The notes under the pieces are model-generated. The model was given only the letters and a program-made list of their open reading frames with translations, searched no databases and was not told the origin of the DNA. The translations under genes and the position numbers were made by a program. A DNA stretch of 32,810 nucleotides from CAYVFC01 sp964450715 (GTDB taxonomy: Bacteria > Myxococcota_A > Polyangia > Polyangiales > JAFGIB01): NCBI GenBank assembly GCA_964450715.1, contig CAYVFC010000094.1, positions 1-32,810 of the forward strand, written 5' to 3'. Within the stretch, counting starts at the first letter, position 1; every line of letters starts with the position of its first letter. Of this stretch, positions 15,945 through 24,640 are shown in pieces.

Positions 15945-18809
15945 ATGGGCAGATCTATCGGTATCATCGGTATCACGGGAGTAATGGTTCTCTTCGCGAT
16001 CGGCTGTGCAAAGAGCAGCGACGATTCCGGGGCGGATGCCTCTACGGCCGGAAGCGGCGGCAACGGAGAGGCCGGAGGCAGCGCCGGATCCGGCGGCGAC
16101 GGCGGCGGCGGAAGCGGCGAGGGTGGTGCCGGAGGTGGCGGCGGTGATAGCGGTGGAGGAGCGCGCGTCTGCGACCAGGATAGCGAGTGTGACGACGGGC
16201 AGTTCTGCAACGGAACGGAGACCTGTGGAGCGGATGGCAACTGCGTCAGGGGCGAGGTGCCCGAGTGCGACGACGGAGTCGATTGCACGGACGACAGCTG
16301 CGATAACGAAGCGGGCGCCTGCCTGAACGAGCCCAACCATGACAACTGCGACAACGACTCGTTCTGCGACGGCATGGAGACCTGCGACGCGGTGAGCGAT
16401 TGCCAGCCCGGCAATGACCCTTGTGACGACGGGGTGGATTGCACGGATGACAGCTGCGACGAGGGCGACGACTCCTGCGAGAACCTGGCCGACGATGATT
16501 ACTGTGACAACGGTCTGTTCTGTGACGGGGTGGAGACCTGTGACGCCGAGAGCGACTGCCAGACCGGTAACGACCCCTGCGACGACGGGGTGGGTTGTAC
16601 CAATGACAGTTGCAACGAAAATACGGACGGCTGCCAGAACGAGCCGGACGATGACAACTGCGACAACGGCCTGTTCTGCGACGGGGAGGAGACCTGCGAC
16701 GCGGTCAGCGACTGCCAGGCCGGGGTCGATCCCTGCGACGACGTGAATCCCTGCACGGACGACAGCTGCGACGAGGCGACCGACGGGTGCCACAACGACG
16801 CCAACACGGACGATTGCGAGGACGGAAACGCCTGCACGGTGGGCGACGCCTGTAGCGACGGATCCTGCATCCCCGGACCGCCGGCGGACTGCGACGACGA
16901 GAACGACTGCACCACCGACAGCTGCGATCCGGTGCTGGGATGCGTGAGCGAGAACACCACCGATTCCTGCAGCGACGGCAACGCCTGCACCACCGACGAC
17001 ACCTGCGAAGACGGCGTGTGCGTGGGCGGGCTGCCGCCCATCTGCGACGACTCCAACGCCTGTACCTCGGACGACTGCGACACGGACACGGGCTGCGTCT
17101 ATACCGCCATCACCTGTGACGACGGCAACCCCTGTACCGACGACGCCTGCAATACCGATACCGGCTGCACGACCAGCAACAACACGGACGCCTGCACTGA
17201 CAACAACCCCTGCACGGTCGGCGACACCTGCCTGGACGGCCAGTGCAAGAACAGCTCGCCGCGCGATTGCAGCGATCCCAATCCCTGTACCGACGATCTC
17301 TGCGACCCGCAGGATAACGACGGCGACCCCTGCTATCACCTCAACAACCAGGACGCCTGCTCCGACGGGAACTCCTGTACGCCGTCGGACGCCTGCACGG
17401 ACGGGGAATGCGTGGGAACCGGCAATGCGTGCGGCGTCCACTCCACCGGTTGCACACCGGATACCCCCAACCAGTGCGACTGCGAGAGCGACTACTACGA
17501 CGACGGTGGCTTCTGCGTGCCCGACACCAACGAATGCAACTCGGAACCCTGCGATGACAACGCGGATTGCTATGATCCCAGCAGCGCCGGGGGCGATGTC
17601 GAGTGCACCTGCCATTCCGGCTTCACCGGCGACGGCTTCAAGTCGGGCAGCGGCTGCACCGACATCGACGAGTGCCTGGGCGATCCCTGCGGAATCGGCG
17701 ACGGCAGGGCCTCCGGTTGCGTAGACGACATCGGGACCTACGACTGCTCTTGCAACTCGGGTTACATGCCGGTGGACGACGGCGGCGGCCAGACCTGCGT
17801 CTGCGACATGAACGGAGTATTCGCCATCCGCATCGCCACCGATCTCTCCTGGTCCGGCATACAGAACGTAGAGGACGGTTCGGGTACCACCTACTCCTGG
17901 GCCAAGCGGGTGCAGACCTACGCGGCGGACGGCACCCTGACCGTGGTGACCACCGCCTGCGGCGGAACCGCTACCGACGTTTGCGGTACGGGCAACGCGG
18001 TCATCGACCCGGAGGCCTACGGGCAATTCACCCCCATTCATATTTATGACCTGCCCAGCATGCCGGAAGAGACCGTGGTCATGTCACTGCCCCTGGCACT
18101 GTCTGCCGAGCCCTTCCAGACAGAGCTGAGCGCATCGCTGCTCGGCATCTCGCTCACCGATCCGCTCGACGTGGATGGCTGGCCGGCCAGCCGGGCGAAC
18201 GTGGCCGGCGGGGGCGGTTCGCAAACCAATGGCGCGGTCTGGGTGGACCACGACGCGGACGGGGTGCTCGGAGTCACCAATTACGGGGTTCCGCCGGGAG
18301 GGGATGCGAACCTGCCCGGGGGGATCGATCCGCCCATCGCCTACGGCAGTAAATCGCTGGCGTGTCCCGTCTACGACAACAGCAACCCCCCCGAAATAAT
18401 CGATTACCTGGACTATGCCTGGTGGCCGGCTCCGGTCTTCGATCCATTCCCCTTCTTCTACGTGCGCCGGGTCAAACGCTTCTACGTGGCCGCGCGCATG
18501 ATCAGCGCCTTCAAGGGCACTATCGACAGTTGCGATCAGATCAGCGGCGACGTGATCGGCCCGGCGCCGGACGGGAGCGATGCCAACACCGACGGCGAAT
18601 TCCTCTCGAACGCGCGCTTCTACGGATGTCTCCGTTGCTATTCGGGCACTGCGGCCGATTGCGCGGACTACGCTTGCGGGAGGCCGGAGGTCAACTTCTT
18701 CGACTCGCAGAGCCAGAGCGATCAGAAGATCGACGGGTCGACCTTCATCATCAAGCGGCTGCCCTCGGACTACACCTGCGCCCAGATTCGCGCGGAGAGC
18801 TATCCGTAA
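15945..18809 (+). CDS. Large surface lipoprotein with CTDC and EGF-like repeats
   Basis: A 954-residue lipoprotein. The lipobox AIGC places the lipidated Cys at 21, followed by a long Gly/Ser/Glu-rich linker (about 22-72). Residues about 75-510 are Cys-rich units of the CTDDSCD...GC type; I count eight CTxDxC motifs and four CT(V/T/P)xDxC variants, similar to the Dictyostelium CTDC extracellular repeat. Residues about 525-622 contain two EGF-like modules with the calcium-type opening DxxEC (TNECNSEPC and IDECLGDPC). The remaining 330 residues are a globular, probably beta-rich domain with a metal-like DHDADGVLG loop and few Cys. By inference an outer-membrane-anchored adhesion or matrix protein. 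The ribosome site GGAAGG precedes the ATG. It ends 23 bp from the convergent LRR gene. Confidence 0.88.
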   Translation: MGRSIGIIGITGVMVLFAIGCAKSSDDSGADASTAGSGGNGEAGGSAGSGGDGGGGSGEGGAGGGGGDSGGGARVCDQDSECDDGQFCNGTETCGADGNCVRGEVPECDDGVDCTDDSCDNEAGACLNEPNHDNCDNDSFCDGMETCDAVSDCQPGNDPCDDGVDCTDDSCDEGDDSCENLADDDYCDNGLFCDGVETCDAESDCQTGNDPCDDGVGCTNDSCNENTDGCQNEPDDDNCDNGLFCDGEETCDAVSDCQAGVDPCDDVNPCTDDSCDEATDGCHNDANTDDCEDGNACTVGDACSDGSCIPGPPADCDDENDCTTDSCDPVLGCVSENTTDSCSDGNACTTDDTCEDGVCVGGLPPICDDSNACTSDDCDTDTGCVYTAITCDDGNPCTDDACNTDTGCTTSNNTDACTDNNPCTVGDTCLDGQCKNSSPRDCSDPNPCTDDLCDPQDNDGDPCYHLNNQDACSDGNSCTPSDACTDGECVGTGNACGVHSTGCTPDTPNQCDCESDYYDDGGFCVPDTNECNSEPCDDNADCYDPSSAGGDVECTCHSGFTGDGFKSGSGCTDIDECLGDPCGIGDGRASGCVDDIGTYDCSCNSGYMPVDDGGGQTCVCDMNGVFAIRIATDLSWSGIQNVEDGSGTTYSWAKRVQTYAADGTLTVVTTACGGTATDVCGTGNAVIDPEAYGQFTPIHIYDLPSMPEETVVMSLPLALSAEPFQTELSASLLGISLTDPLDVDGWPASRANVAGGGGSQTNGAVWVDHDADGVLGVTNYGVPPGGDANLPGGIDPPIAYGSKSLACPVYDNSNPPEIIDYLDYAWWPAPVFDPFPFFYVRRVKRFYVAARMISAFKGTIDSCDQISGDVIGPAPDGSDANTDGEFLSNARFYGCLRCYSGTAADCADYACGRPEVNFFDSQSQSDQKIDGSTFIIKRLPSDYTCAQIRAESYP

Positions 18810-18810
18810 C

Positions 18811-18839
18811 CCCTTTACCACACACAGTAGGGTTAAGGG
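18811..18839. terminator. Bidirectional terminator-like hairpin
   Basis: CCCTTTACC (18811-18819) pairs with GGTTAAGGG (18831-18839) with one mismatch and an 11-nt loop. It fills the 23-bp gap between the convergent stops at 18809 and 18833 and extends into the last codons of the LRR gene. No long T-tract is present. Confidence 0.4.
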
Positions 18840-20479
18840 CAGAACTCCTGGTTGTCGTATATCAGGATCTGCCCGCTGATATTGTCGATGCCGTCCCCCA
18901 GCTCCTCGGCCCGGCATTGGGGCAGTACCGGGTTGTTACCGATATCCAGCCCGTCTCCGACGGAGCCGACATTGGCCAATCCGTCCAGGCTGGTCAGCGC
19001 TTCGTTACCCTTCACGACCAGCGAACCGCCGATCGATTCCAGGCCGGAGAGACCCTTGAGGCTCTGCAGCGAGGCGTTCTCGGTGATCACCAGGTTTTCT
19101 TCGATAGACGCGATATTCGTCAGACCGTTTAGATCATCCAGGGTCGCGTTTCCGCTCAGGGTCAGGCTCGACGGAAGGGAGGTGATTCCGCTCAATCCCA
19201 CCAGGTCGTCGAGCAGCTCGTTGCCCAAGATCACCACGTCTCCACCTATCGAGGCGAGCAGCGGCAGACCGTTCAGGCTGGCCAGGACCGGGTTGTTGTC
19301 CACGGAAAGCTCTCCAGCGACAGAGGTCAGTGCATCCAGGCCAACCGTGTTTATCAGCAGGTCGTTGCCGGAGATCAGCAGATCGCCCCCCAGTGAGGCG
19401 AGCGCGGCCAGACCGGTAAGGTCGGTCAGCGCTTGGTTGTCCTGCACCACCAGATCGCCTCCAACATCGGTCAGCGCGTCCAGAGCGTTGAGGTCGTCCA
19501 GCAGAGGGGAATCGGTGACGAGCAGGGAGCCGGTGATCTCGGTCAGCGCCTCGAGGCCGCTCAACGAGGCCAGCGCCGCGTTGCCGCTCAGCTCCAGATC
19601 CCCCGCTACGGCGCAGAGGCCGTTCAGACCGGCGAGATCGGTTAGCAGGGGATTGCCCGCCACGGTGGCCGGTCCCTCGATGCTTTCGATAGCTTCCAGT
19701 CCCTGCAGGCTCGCGAGCGCGAGGTTGTCGCTGACCGTGAGCGAGCCCAGCTGTCGAAGCGCTTCCAGACCTTGGAGCGAGATCAGGGCGTCGTTGCCCC
19801 GCAGCTCAAGGCTCGAGCGGATGGCGACTAGGCTGCCCATCCCGCCCAGATCGGTCAAGGCATCGTTGTCGTCGATGGCGAGGACCGAGAGGAGAACCAG
19901 GCTCTGCAGTCCCTGCAGGCCGGTCAGAGCCGGGTTGCCCTCGAGCACCAGGCTGTTGCACGCCAGCAAGCCGCTCAGCCCGTTCAGGCTCGCCAGGCTC
20001 TCGCCGGATCGGATCTTCACGTATCCGGTCACGTAGCGCAGCGCCTCCAGACCGGTCAGGTCTTCGAGCCCGGCCGCCTCGATCGTGAGATCGCCGTACA
20101 GGGTCGCGCAGCCCTGCTCCGAGATGGCAGCGGCCAGCTGGGAGATACCGTCCGATCCGGCGATGGTGAAGTCGGCGGCCAGCACTCCGGTTCCACACCG
20201 CTCGATCGAACAGTCCGCGCTGCAGCCGTCGCCTTCTCGATCGTTCCCGTCGTCGCACTGCTCGCGCTCATCGATCTGTCCGTTTCCACAATCGCTAGCG
20301 CCGCCGGCATCCCGTCCTCCGGGTCTTCCTCCGCTTCCGGAGTCATCGGGCATCGGAGCGCCGGGGCCCTCTTCCTCCCCGCCGCAGCCCGAAGCGAGCG
20401 CCACGAGCACGGCCACAAGCGCAGGCAATCCGCGCACTCCGCCGGTTAAAATCCGCCTAACCTGCGTGCGAAGGGTCAT
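18833..20479 (-). CDS. Leucine-rich L-domain lipoprotein with a myxobacterial Cys repeat
   Basis: A 548-residue lipoprotein. The signal ends in ASGC (C32), followed by a short acidic/Gly linker. A single CGNGQIDEREQCDDGNDREG-type module at about 62-92 matches the myxobacterial disulfide repeat TIGR02232. About 16 tandem units of roughly 24 residues follow, of the kind 'SLxLxGNxALxSLxGLxxLxxIxG', which resemble the receptor L-domain or bacterial leucine-rich repeat, then a C-terminal cap with two Cys. It probably forms an elongated solenoid on the outer surface that binds a partner or ligand. The open frame reaches 20548, but the ATG at 20479 puts the signal peptide at the right place. It converges on the CTDC lipoprotein gene. 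Confidence 0.85.
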   Translation of the reverse strand: MTLRTQVRRILTGGVRGLPALVAVLVALASGCGGEEEGPGAPMPDDSGSGGRPGGRDAGGASDCGNGQIDEREQCDDGNDREGDGCSADCSIERCGTGVLAADFTIAGSDGISQLAAAISEQGCATLYGDLTIEAAGLEDLTGLEALRYVTGYVKIRSGESLASLNGLSGLLACNSLVLEGNPALTGLQGLQSLVLLSVLAIDDNDALTDLGGMGSLVAIRSSLELRGNDALISLQGLEALRQLGSLTVSDNLALASLQGLEAIESIEGPATVAGNPLLTDLAGLNGLCAVAGDLELSGNAALASLSGLEALTEITGSLLVTDSPLLDDLNALDALTDVGGDLVVQDNQALTDLTGLAALASLGGDLLISGNDLLINTVGLDALTSVAGELSVDNNPVLASLNGLPLLASIGGDVVILGNELLDDLVGLSGITSLPSSLTLSGNATLDDLNGLTNIASIEENLVITENASLQSLKGLSGLESIGGSLVVKGNEALTSLDGLANVGSVGDGLDIGNNPVLPQCRAEELGDGIDNISGQILIYDNQEFCP

Positions 20480-20718
20480 CGATCCACCGCCCTTTCTCCG
20501 GTCCGCTCTGATCGCGGCGCCGGCAGCCTCCATGGTTATTGTACGCAACCCGCGGCAGATCCGACAGGTTCCGGCGGCGGTTTCACTTTCGGGCTAGAGA
20601 GGCGAACCGCTTAATTCTGCGGCGTGACTCGGCATAGGCGCGCACTGGCCAGGCCGCGCGCCAGCCGAAACACGCCGCACGATGTAGCGGCCGGTGGGCA
20701 ACAGCGATACCCGTCACA
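20480..20718. other. Intergenic region, no gene seen
   Basis: 239 bp between the PHP gene stop (20719) and the LRR lipoprotein start, both on the minus strand. Open frames here are shadows. A promoter for the LRR gene is expected but I found no convincing boxes, and no terminator hairpin. Confidence 0.4.
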
Positions 20719-21579
20719 TTATTGCTGCTGCCGCGCGGCCCCGGAATCGGCGATCGGAACGGCACGGCACACGCGTTTCTCGAAAATAGCCTGCTGCTGG
20801 ATCCCCGCTCGGAGCAACATCTGCGCCGCTCGCCCGAGATCCGAGCCCACCTCGTCGACGCGATGGCTGTCCGAGCCCAGCGCCACCGCATCGCCGCCCA
20901 GCTGGGCCCAGCGGCGCAAGATACCGGTGCCCGGCATACCTTCCGCGTGCCCCTTACGCAGGGTGGAGGTGTTCAGCTCCAGGGTCATACCCGCGCTCAG
21001 GCAGCCGTGCAGTATCTCGTCCAGCAGCTGTTCCTGTCCCTCGACGTGGTCTGCACCGGCAAACTGCAGCGAGTAGCGTTTGACGAAATCCAGGTGGGCC
21101 AACACGTCAAAAACAGGCGTCGAGCCGCGGCGCAGCTTCACGCAGGCTCCGATCGCCTCCAACACCGTCTCCAGGTAACGGCGCGTCACCGTGACCGGAT
21201 CGCTTCGTTCCCATACGCGCGGGTCGAAGACCGCCTCTCCCCGGCAGTAGTGCACGCCGAGCAGCACCAGATCGAAGCTGTGCGCCTGCAGGAAATCGAC
21301 GATCCGCGGCAGGTTGGTCGGCTGGTAGTCGACCTCGACCCCCTTGCCGATCTGGACGGAGTCGCCGAACCGGGACCGTAGATCGGCGATGGCGCGGGTG
21401 AACTTATCATCGTCGTACGCGCAGTGCGCCGGCTCCTCGGGATACGCTTCGTAGTCGTAGTGCTCGGTAAAGGTCAGGCCGGAGAGGCCCTGTGCCCTTG
21501 CCTTCAGTGCGCACTCGGCCGGCTCGGCCGTCGAATCGTGGGAGTGCAGCGAGTGAACGTGTTGATCGTACAAGCCCAT
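20719..21579 (-). CDS. PHP-domain histidinol-phosphatase-like phosphohydrolase
   Basis: A 286-residue PHP enzyme. The N-terminal metal ligands are H7 and H9 in DQHVHSLHSH. The others come in order: TEHYDY (H at about 40), the Glu of GKGVEVDY, LGVHY, the His of VLAHLDFVKRY, and the distal GSDSHRVDEVG. All of these are expected of the HisK/HisJ family, which removes phosphate from L-histidinol phosphate (EC 3.1.3.15) with three metal ions. The ELNTSTLRKG segment is also typical. No his operon is nearby, so other phosphomonoester substrates cannot be ruled out. The start at 21579 lies 18 bp after the stop of the upstream small membrane protein, so the two are likely one operon. An AAAGGGGAA site lies upstream. 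Confidence 0.85.
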   Translation of the reverse strand: MGLYDQHVHSLHSHDSTAEPAECALKARAQGLSGLTFTEHYDYEAYPEEPAHCAYDDDKFTRAIADLRSRFGDSVQIGKGVEVDYQPTNLPRIVDFLQAHSFDLVLLGVHYCRGEAVFDPRVWERSDPVTVTRRYLETVLEAIGACVKLRRGSTPVFDVLAHLDFVKRYSLQFAGADHVEGQEQLLDEILHGCLSAGMTLELNTSTLRKGHAEGMPGTGILRRWAQLGGDAVALGSDSHRVDEVGSDLGRAAQMLLRAGIQQQAIFEKRVCRAVPIADSGAARQQQ

Positions 21580-21597
21580 ACTGCTCGTTTCCCCTTT

Positions 21598-22044
21598 CTA
21601 TTTACCGCCGGCCAGGTGGCGCGCCAGTCCGGGAAAGCAGCGGGCGTGATCGAATCCCTGTCGCCAGCGCCAGAGCAGGAAATAGCTCCAGGGCGTCCCC
21701 TTGTTTCCCAGCTGGTCGAGGGCGAGATGCAGACCGTAGCCCAGCAGTGCTCCCAGGGTCCATTCGTTCCAGCCGGTCGCCCAGGCCGCCGCCGCCAGAA
21801 GGAGGAACCACTCCCAGGCGTGCAGCAGGTAGAACACGCGCTTGTACCGCGCCTCGTATACGAGTCGGAAGAAACGCCGGATATCCAGGCTAAAGCCGTG
21901 CTCGATCATGTACTCGAGCAGGTGATCGGCATCGACCACTATGCCTGACGCCAGGGCGGTAGCCGCCATCGGGGCCGAATCCGTGGCGATAAAGACGCCG
22001 CCCGCCAGCAGGGTAGAAGCCGTTGCGTGAGCCTTGACCAGCAT
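21598..22044 (-). CDS. Small multi-pass membrane protein, YdjM-like hydrolase resemblance
   Basis: A 148-residue membrane protein. An N-terminal helix starts MLVKAHATASTLLAGG, then VVDADHLLEYM (an Asp-x-Asp-His motif), HAWEWFLLLAAAAW and GLHLALDQLGN. This combination resembles the YdjM/DUF457 group of membrane metal-dependent hydrolases with His/Asp at the membrane surface, but the match is partial. Function unknown. It lies immediately upstream of the PHP phosphatase in the same orientation with an 18-bp spacer. The ATG at 22044 has a GGGAAG site very close to it. Confidence 0.65.
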   Translation of the reverse strand: MLVKAHATASTLLAGGVFIATDSAPMAATALASGIVVDADHLLEYMIEHGFSLDIRRFFRLVYEARYKRVFYLLHAWEWFLLLAAAAWATGWNEWTLGALLGYGLHLALDQLGNKGTPWSYFLLWRWRQGFDHARCFPGLARHLAGGK

Positions 22045-22054
22045 GTCTTCCCAA

Positions 22055-22093
22055 GGGGACGGACCGATCCCCCTGGTGACGGGGACGGACCGA
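22055..22093. repeat. Short tandem repeat in a divergent promoter region
   Basis: GGGGACGGACCGA occurs at 22055-22067 and again at 22081-22093 (26-bp period). Between them, TCCCC (22068-22072) and GGGGA (22081-22085) can pair. It shares TGACGGGGA with 15879-15887, so it is probably a dispersed intergenic element. Confidence 0.55.
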
Positions 22094-22189
22094 AACTCTG
22101 GAACGTAGCAGGCTGAATCGGGAGCGCCAACCGCCCGCTGCCCTGGCGGGCATTTCTGTCCGCCCCCCCTTCTTTGCTATCCTCCCGCT

Positions 22190-24640
22190 ATGAATGAAGC
22201 GCCCGCCACGAGCTTCCGGACGCGAGATGCGTCCCTGCTCGTCTTGGTACTGCTGGCCACGGCTGCCGTCTACGCCCCTTTCCTCGAACACCCTTTTCAG
22301 TATGACAGCGCCGTCAAGATCGTGGGCAACCGCAAGCTCGAGGACCCGCTGCACTATCTCCGAGCTTTCGGCCGCAGCGGATACAGCGAGGATACCACTC
22401 GCTTCATACCCAACCTGGTCCTCTCCCTCGACCGGGCGCTCTTCGGGCAGGATCCGTTCGGCTTCCACTTGATCTCGCTGCTGCTGCACCTGGCCAACAT
22501 CTGCCTGGTCTATCTGCTGGGCCGCTCCGTCTGGCGTCGCCTGGACGACGGCGAAAGCTCCGCGCCGCTGCTGGCGGCGGCGATCTTCGCCTTGCATCCG
22601 CTCAACAGCGAGGCGGTCAATTACAGCAACGCCCTGCCCAACCTGATGGTCACCGGCTTCTACCTGCTGGCGCTCGTCTCCCTGCTGCGGGCTACCGAAC
22701 CACGACCGCCCGGGACGCGGGCGAGCTTCGGAGCGTGGGCGCTCTTCTGGCTATCGCTCGCGGGTGCGCTGCTCAGCAAGGAGCTGGCGGTCACGGTGGT
22801 GGTGATGGCGCCGCTGTTGCTTTTCTGGATCGCCGGCCGAGACCCGGCTCACCAGCCGCTCCTTTCCGGCCGCCGGCTGGTATTGGTCGTCGTCGCCATC
22901 CTGCTCGGCGCCGTCAGCCTGCTGGCCACCGGGGCCCATCACGAGGTGCGCAAGGTGATACTCGGGTCGGGCGAACGGCTGACCGGCAGCTGGCCGCTAA
23001 CGCTGCTGCTGACCGTGCTGGGACAGGCGGAGATCCTGCTGCGCTATCTCTGGCTCGGGGTAGTGCCCTGGCCCGGTTTTCTCAACGTGGACCACGGCCG
23101 TCACCTGCACCTGTACCGGCGGGCGCTTTCGGCCGATAACGGCAGCATCGCGGTTCACTACCCGGAGCTGGTCCTACCGGTTCTCGCCTCCTTGGCTCTG
23201 ATGGCGCTGGCGGCGGCGGCGTTTCGCTGGCGGCGCCGCGCTCCCTTGCTCACTTTTTTCTGTCTCTGGCCGTTGGTGACCCACGCACCCACCTCGCTGG
23301 TGCCCCGAGGAGAGCCCATGGTGGAGTACCGCACCTATCTCCCCATGGTGGGGGTCTGCCTGGCGCTGGCCTGGGCCTTACGAAGAGCGCTCGAGGCGGC
23401 GAGCGTACGCTTTGCTTCGCTTTCCCTTCCGACGCCGCGGCTCGTCGCCGCGGCGATCCCGGTCGCCCTGCTGGCTTCCGGCACGGCGATCCGCAACACC
23501 GACTGGACGACGCGGCTGACGCTCTGGCGGGATTCGGTGCAGAAGAACCCGCACAACTACCGAGCTCATACCAACCTGGGCAAGGCGCTGGCCGAGAACG
23601 GGCGGCCCGACGAGGCGACGCAGCACTACCGGCGCGCGCTCGAGCTCAATCCCCGCTACCTGCAAGCGCTGAACAATCTCGGCAACATGTACGCCCGCCA
23701 GGGTCGAGCCCGGGAGGCGATCGGGCTGTACCGGCGGGCGCTCGCGGTCGATGAAGACTACGTGGAGGTGCTCGTCAACCTGGGCAGGACGCTCGCCGGT
23801 CAGGGCGATCGGGAGGAAGCGGAGCGGCTTCTACGCAGAGCCCTGGAGGCGAGGCCAGACTTTGCCGAGGCGCACCACAACCTGGCGGCGGTCATGGAAG
23901 CCGGTAATCGTCTCGACCAGGCGGTCGCGTACTACCGGCGCGCTCTGGAGCTCGATCCCGCGCAGGTGCAGAGCCATAACAACCTGGGCAACCTGCTGGT
24001 CAGGCAAGGCAAGCTCGCCGGGGCGACCGAGCGGTACCGCAGAGCCATCGCGCTCGCACCCCATCTGGCGGAAGCGCACGGGAACCTGGGTCGCGTCCTG
24101 GCCATGCAGGGCAAGCCGGAGCAGGCTATTGTCAGCTTTCGTCGGGCGCTTCAACTCGAGCCGGATGGGGCCGATGTCCATAGCAATCTGGGCACTGCGC
24201 TGGCCGGGCTGGGACGGCTGCAAGAGGCCTCGGCAGCGTTCCGGCGGGCGTTGGAGCTGCAGCCCAACTTGGCCGACGCTCACAACAACCTGGGCAACGT
24301 CCTCTCCTTTCAGGGCAATCCTTCGGAGGCGATCGTGCACTATCGTCTGGCCCTGCAGCACAACCCACGCCTGGCCGAGGCCGAGAACAACCTGGGCCGG
24401 GCGCTGCAGCTCGAGGGCAAGCCGGAAGAAGCGATCGAGCACTACCGCAGAGCGATCGAGCTCTCGCCCGGCTCGGCCGAGGCGCACGGCAATCTGGGCG
24501 GCGTGCTGCTGGTCCTGGGGCGGGTCGAACAGGCCATCGTACACCTCAGGCGCGCGCTGGCGCTCAAGCCCGACTACGCCAAGGTGCGCGAGAAGCTCGA
24601 CCGCGCCTACTCAGCGAGCGCGGCCCAGAACGACCAGTAA
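22190..24640 (+). CDS. Membrane GT-C-like protein with ten TPR repeats (TMTC-like)
   Basis: An 816-residue protein. Residues 1-440 are a polytopic membrane domain with about ten or eleven hydrophobic helices. Its first loop has the 'FQYDSAVKIVGNR' region, RFIPNLVLSLDRALFGQDPF and FHLISLLLHLANICLVYLLG, followed by FALHPLNSEAVNY. This series resembles the DUF1736/TMTC protein-O-mannosyltransferase-like GT-C family, where the first extracytoplasmic loop carries an acidic catalytic pair; only one clear Asp is seen here. Residues about 455-800 are ten consecutive TPR units of 34 residues (each like 'AHNNLGNxLxxQGxxEEAIxxYRRALELxP') with a partial eleventh. Glycosyl transfer to proteins is the family expectation but not proven. 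The end overlaps the convergent RND gene by 30 bp. The ATG at 22190 has no strong ribosome site. Confidence 0.85.
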   Translation: MNEAPATSFRTRDASLLVLVLLATAAVYAPFLEHPFQYDSAVKIVGNRKLEDPLHYLRAFGRSGYSEDTTRFIPNLVLSLDRALFGQDPFGFHLISLLLHLANICLVYLLGRSVWRRLDDGESSAPLLAAAIFALHPLNSEAVNYSNALPNLMVTGFYLLALVSLLRATEPRPPGTRASFGAWALFWLSLAGALLSKELAVTVVVMAPLLLFWIAGRDPAHQPLLSGRRLVLVVVAILLGAVSLLATGAHHEVRKVILGSGERLTGSWPLTLLLTVLGQAEILLRYLWLGVVPWPGFLNVDHGRHLHLYRRALSADNGSIAVHYPELVLPVLASLALMALAAAAFRWRRRAPLLTFFCLWPLVTHAPTSLVPRGEPMVEYRTYLPMVGVCLALAWALRRALEAASVRFASLSLPTPRLVAAAIPVALLASGTAIRNTDWTTRLTLWRDSVQKNPHNYRAHTNLGKALAENGRPDEATQHYRRALELNPRYLQALNNLGNMYARQGRAREAIGLYRRALAVDEDYVEVLVNLGRTLAGQGDREEAERLLRRALEARPDFAEAHHNLAAVMEAGNRLDQAVAYYRRALELDPAQVQSHNNLGNLLVRQGKLAGATERYRRAIALAPHLAEAHGNLGRVLAMQGKPEQAIVSFRRALQLEPDGADVHSNLGTALAGLGRLQEASAAFRRALELQPNLADAHNNLGNVLSFQGNPSEAIVHYRLALQHNPRLAEAENNLGRALQLEGKPEEAIEHYRRAIELSPGSAEAHGNLGGVLLVLGRVEQAIVHLRRALALKPDYAKVREKLDRAYSASAAQNDQ

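Noticed and set aside
15915..18041. A 708-residue open frame on the minus strand across the CTDC/EGF lipoprotein
   Set aside because: It is an antisense shadow of a GC-rich, regularly repeated coding sequence; its Val/Ala/Gly monotony lacks any domain and there is no signal peptide or ribosome site.
23555..24590. Regularly spaced 102-nt repeats considered as a CRISPR or VNTR array
   Set aside because: They encode ten 34-residue TPR units with diverged codons, so they are a protein repeat, not an array of identical spacers and repeats.
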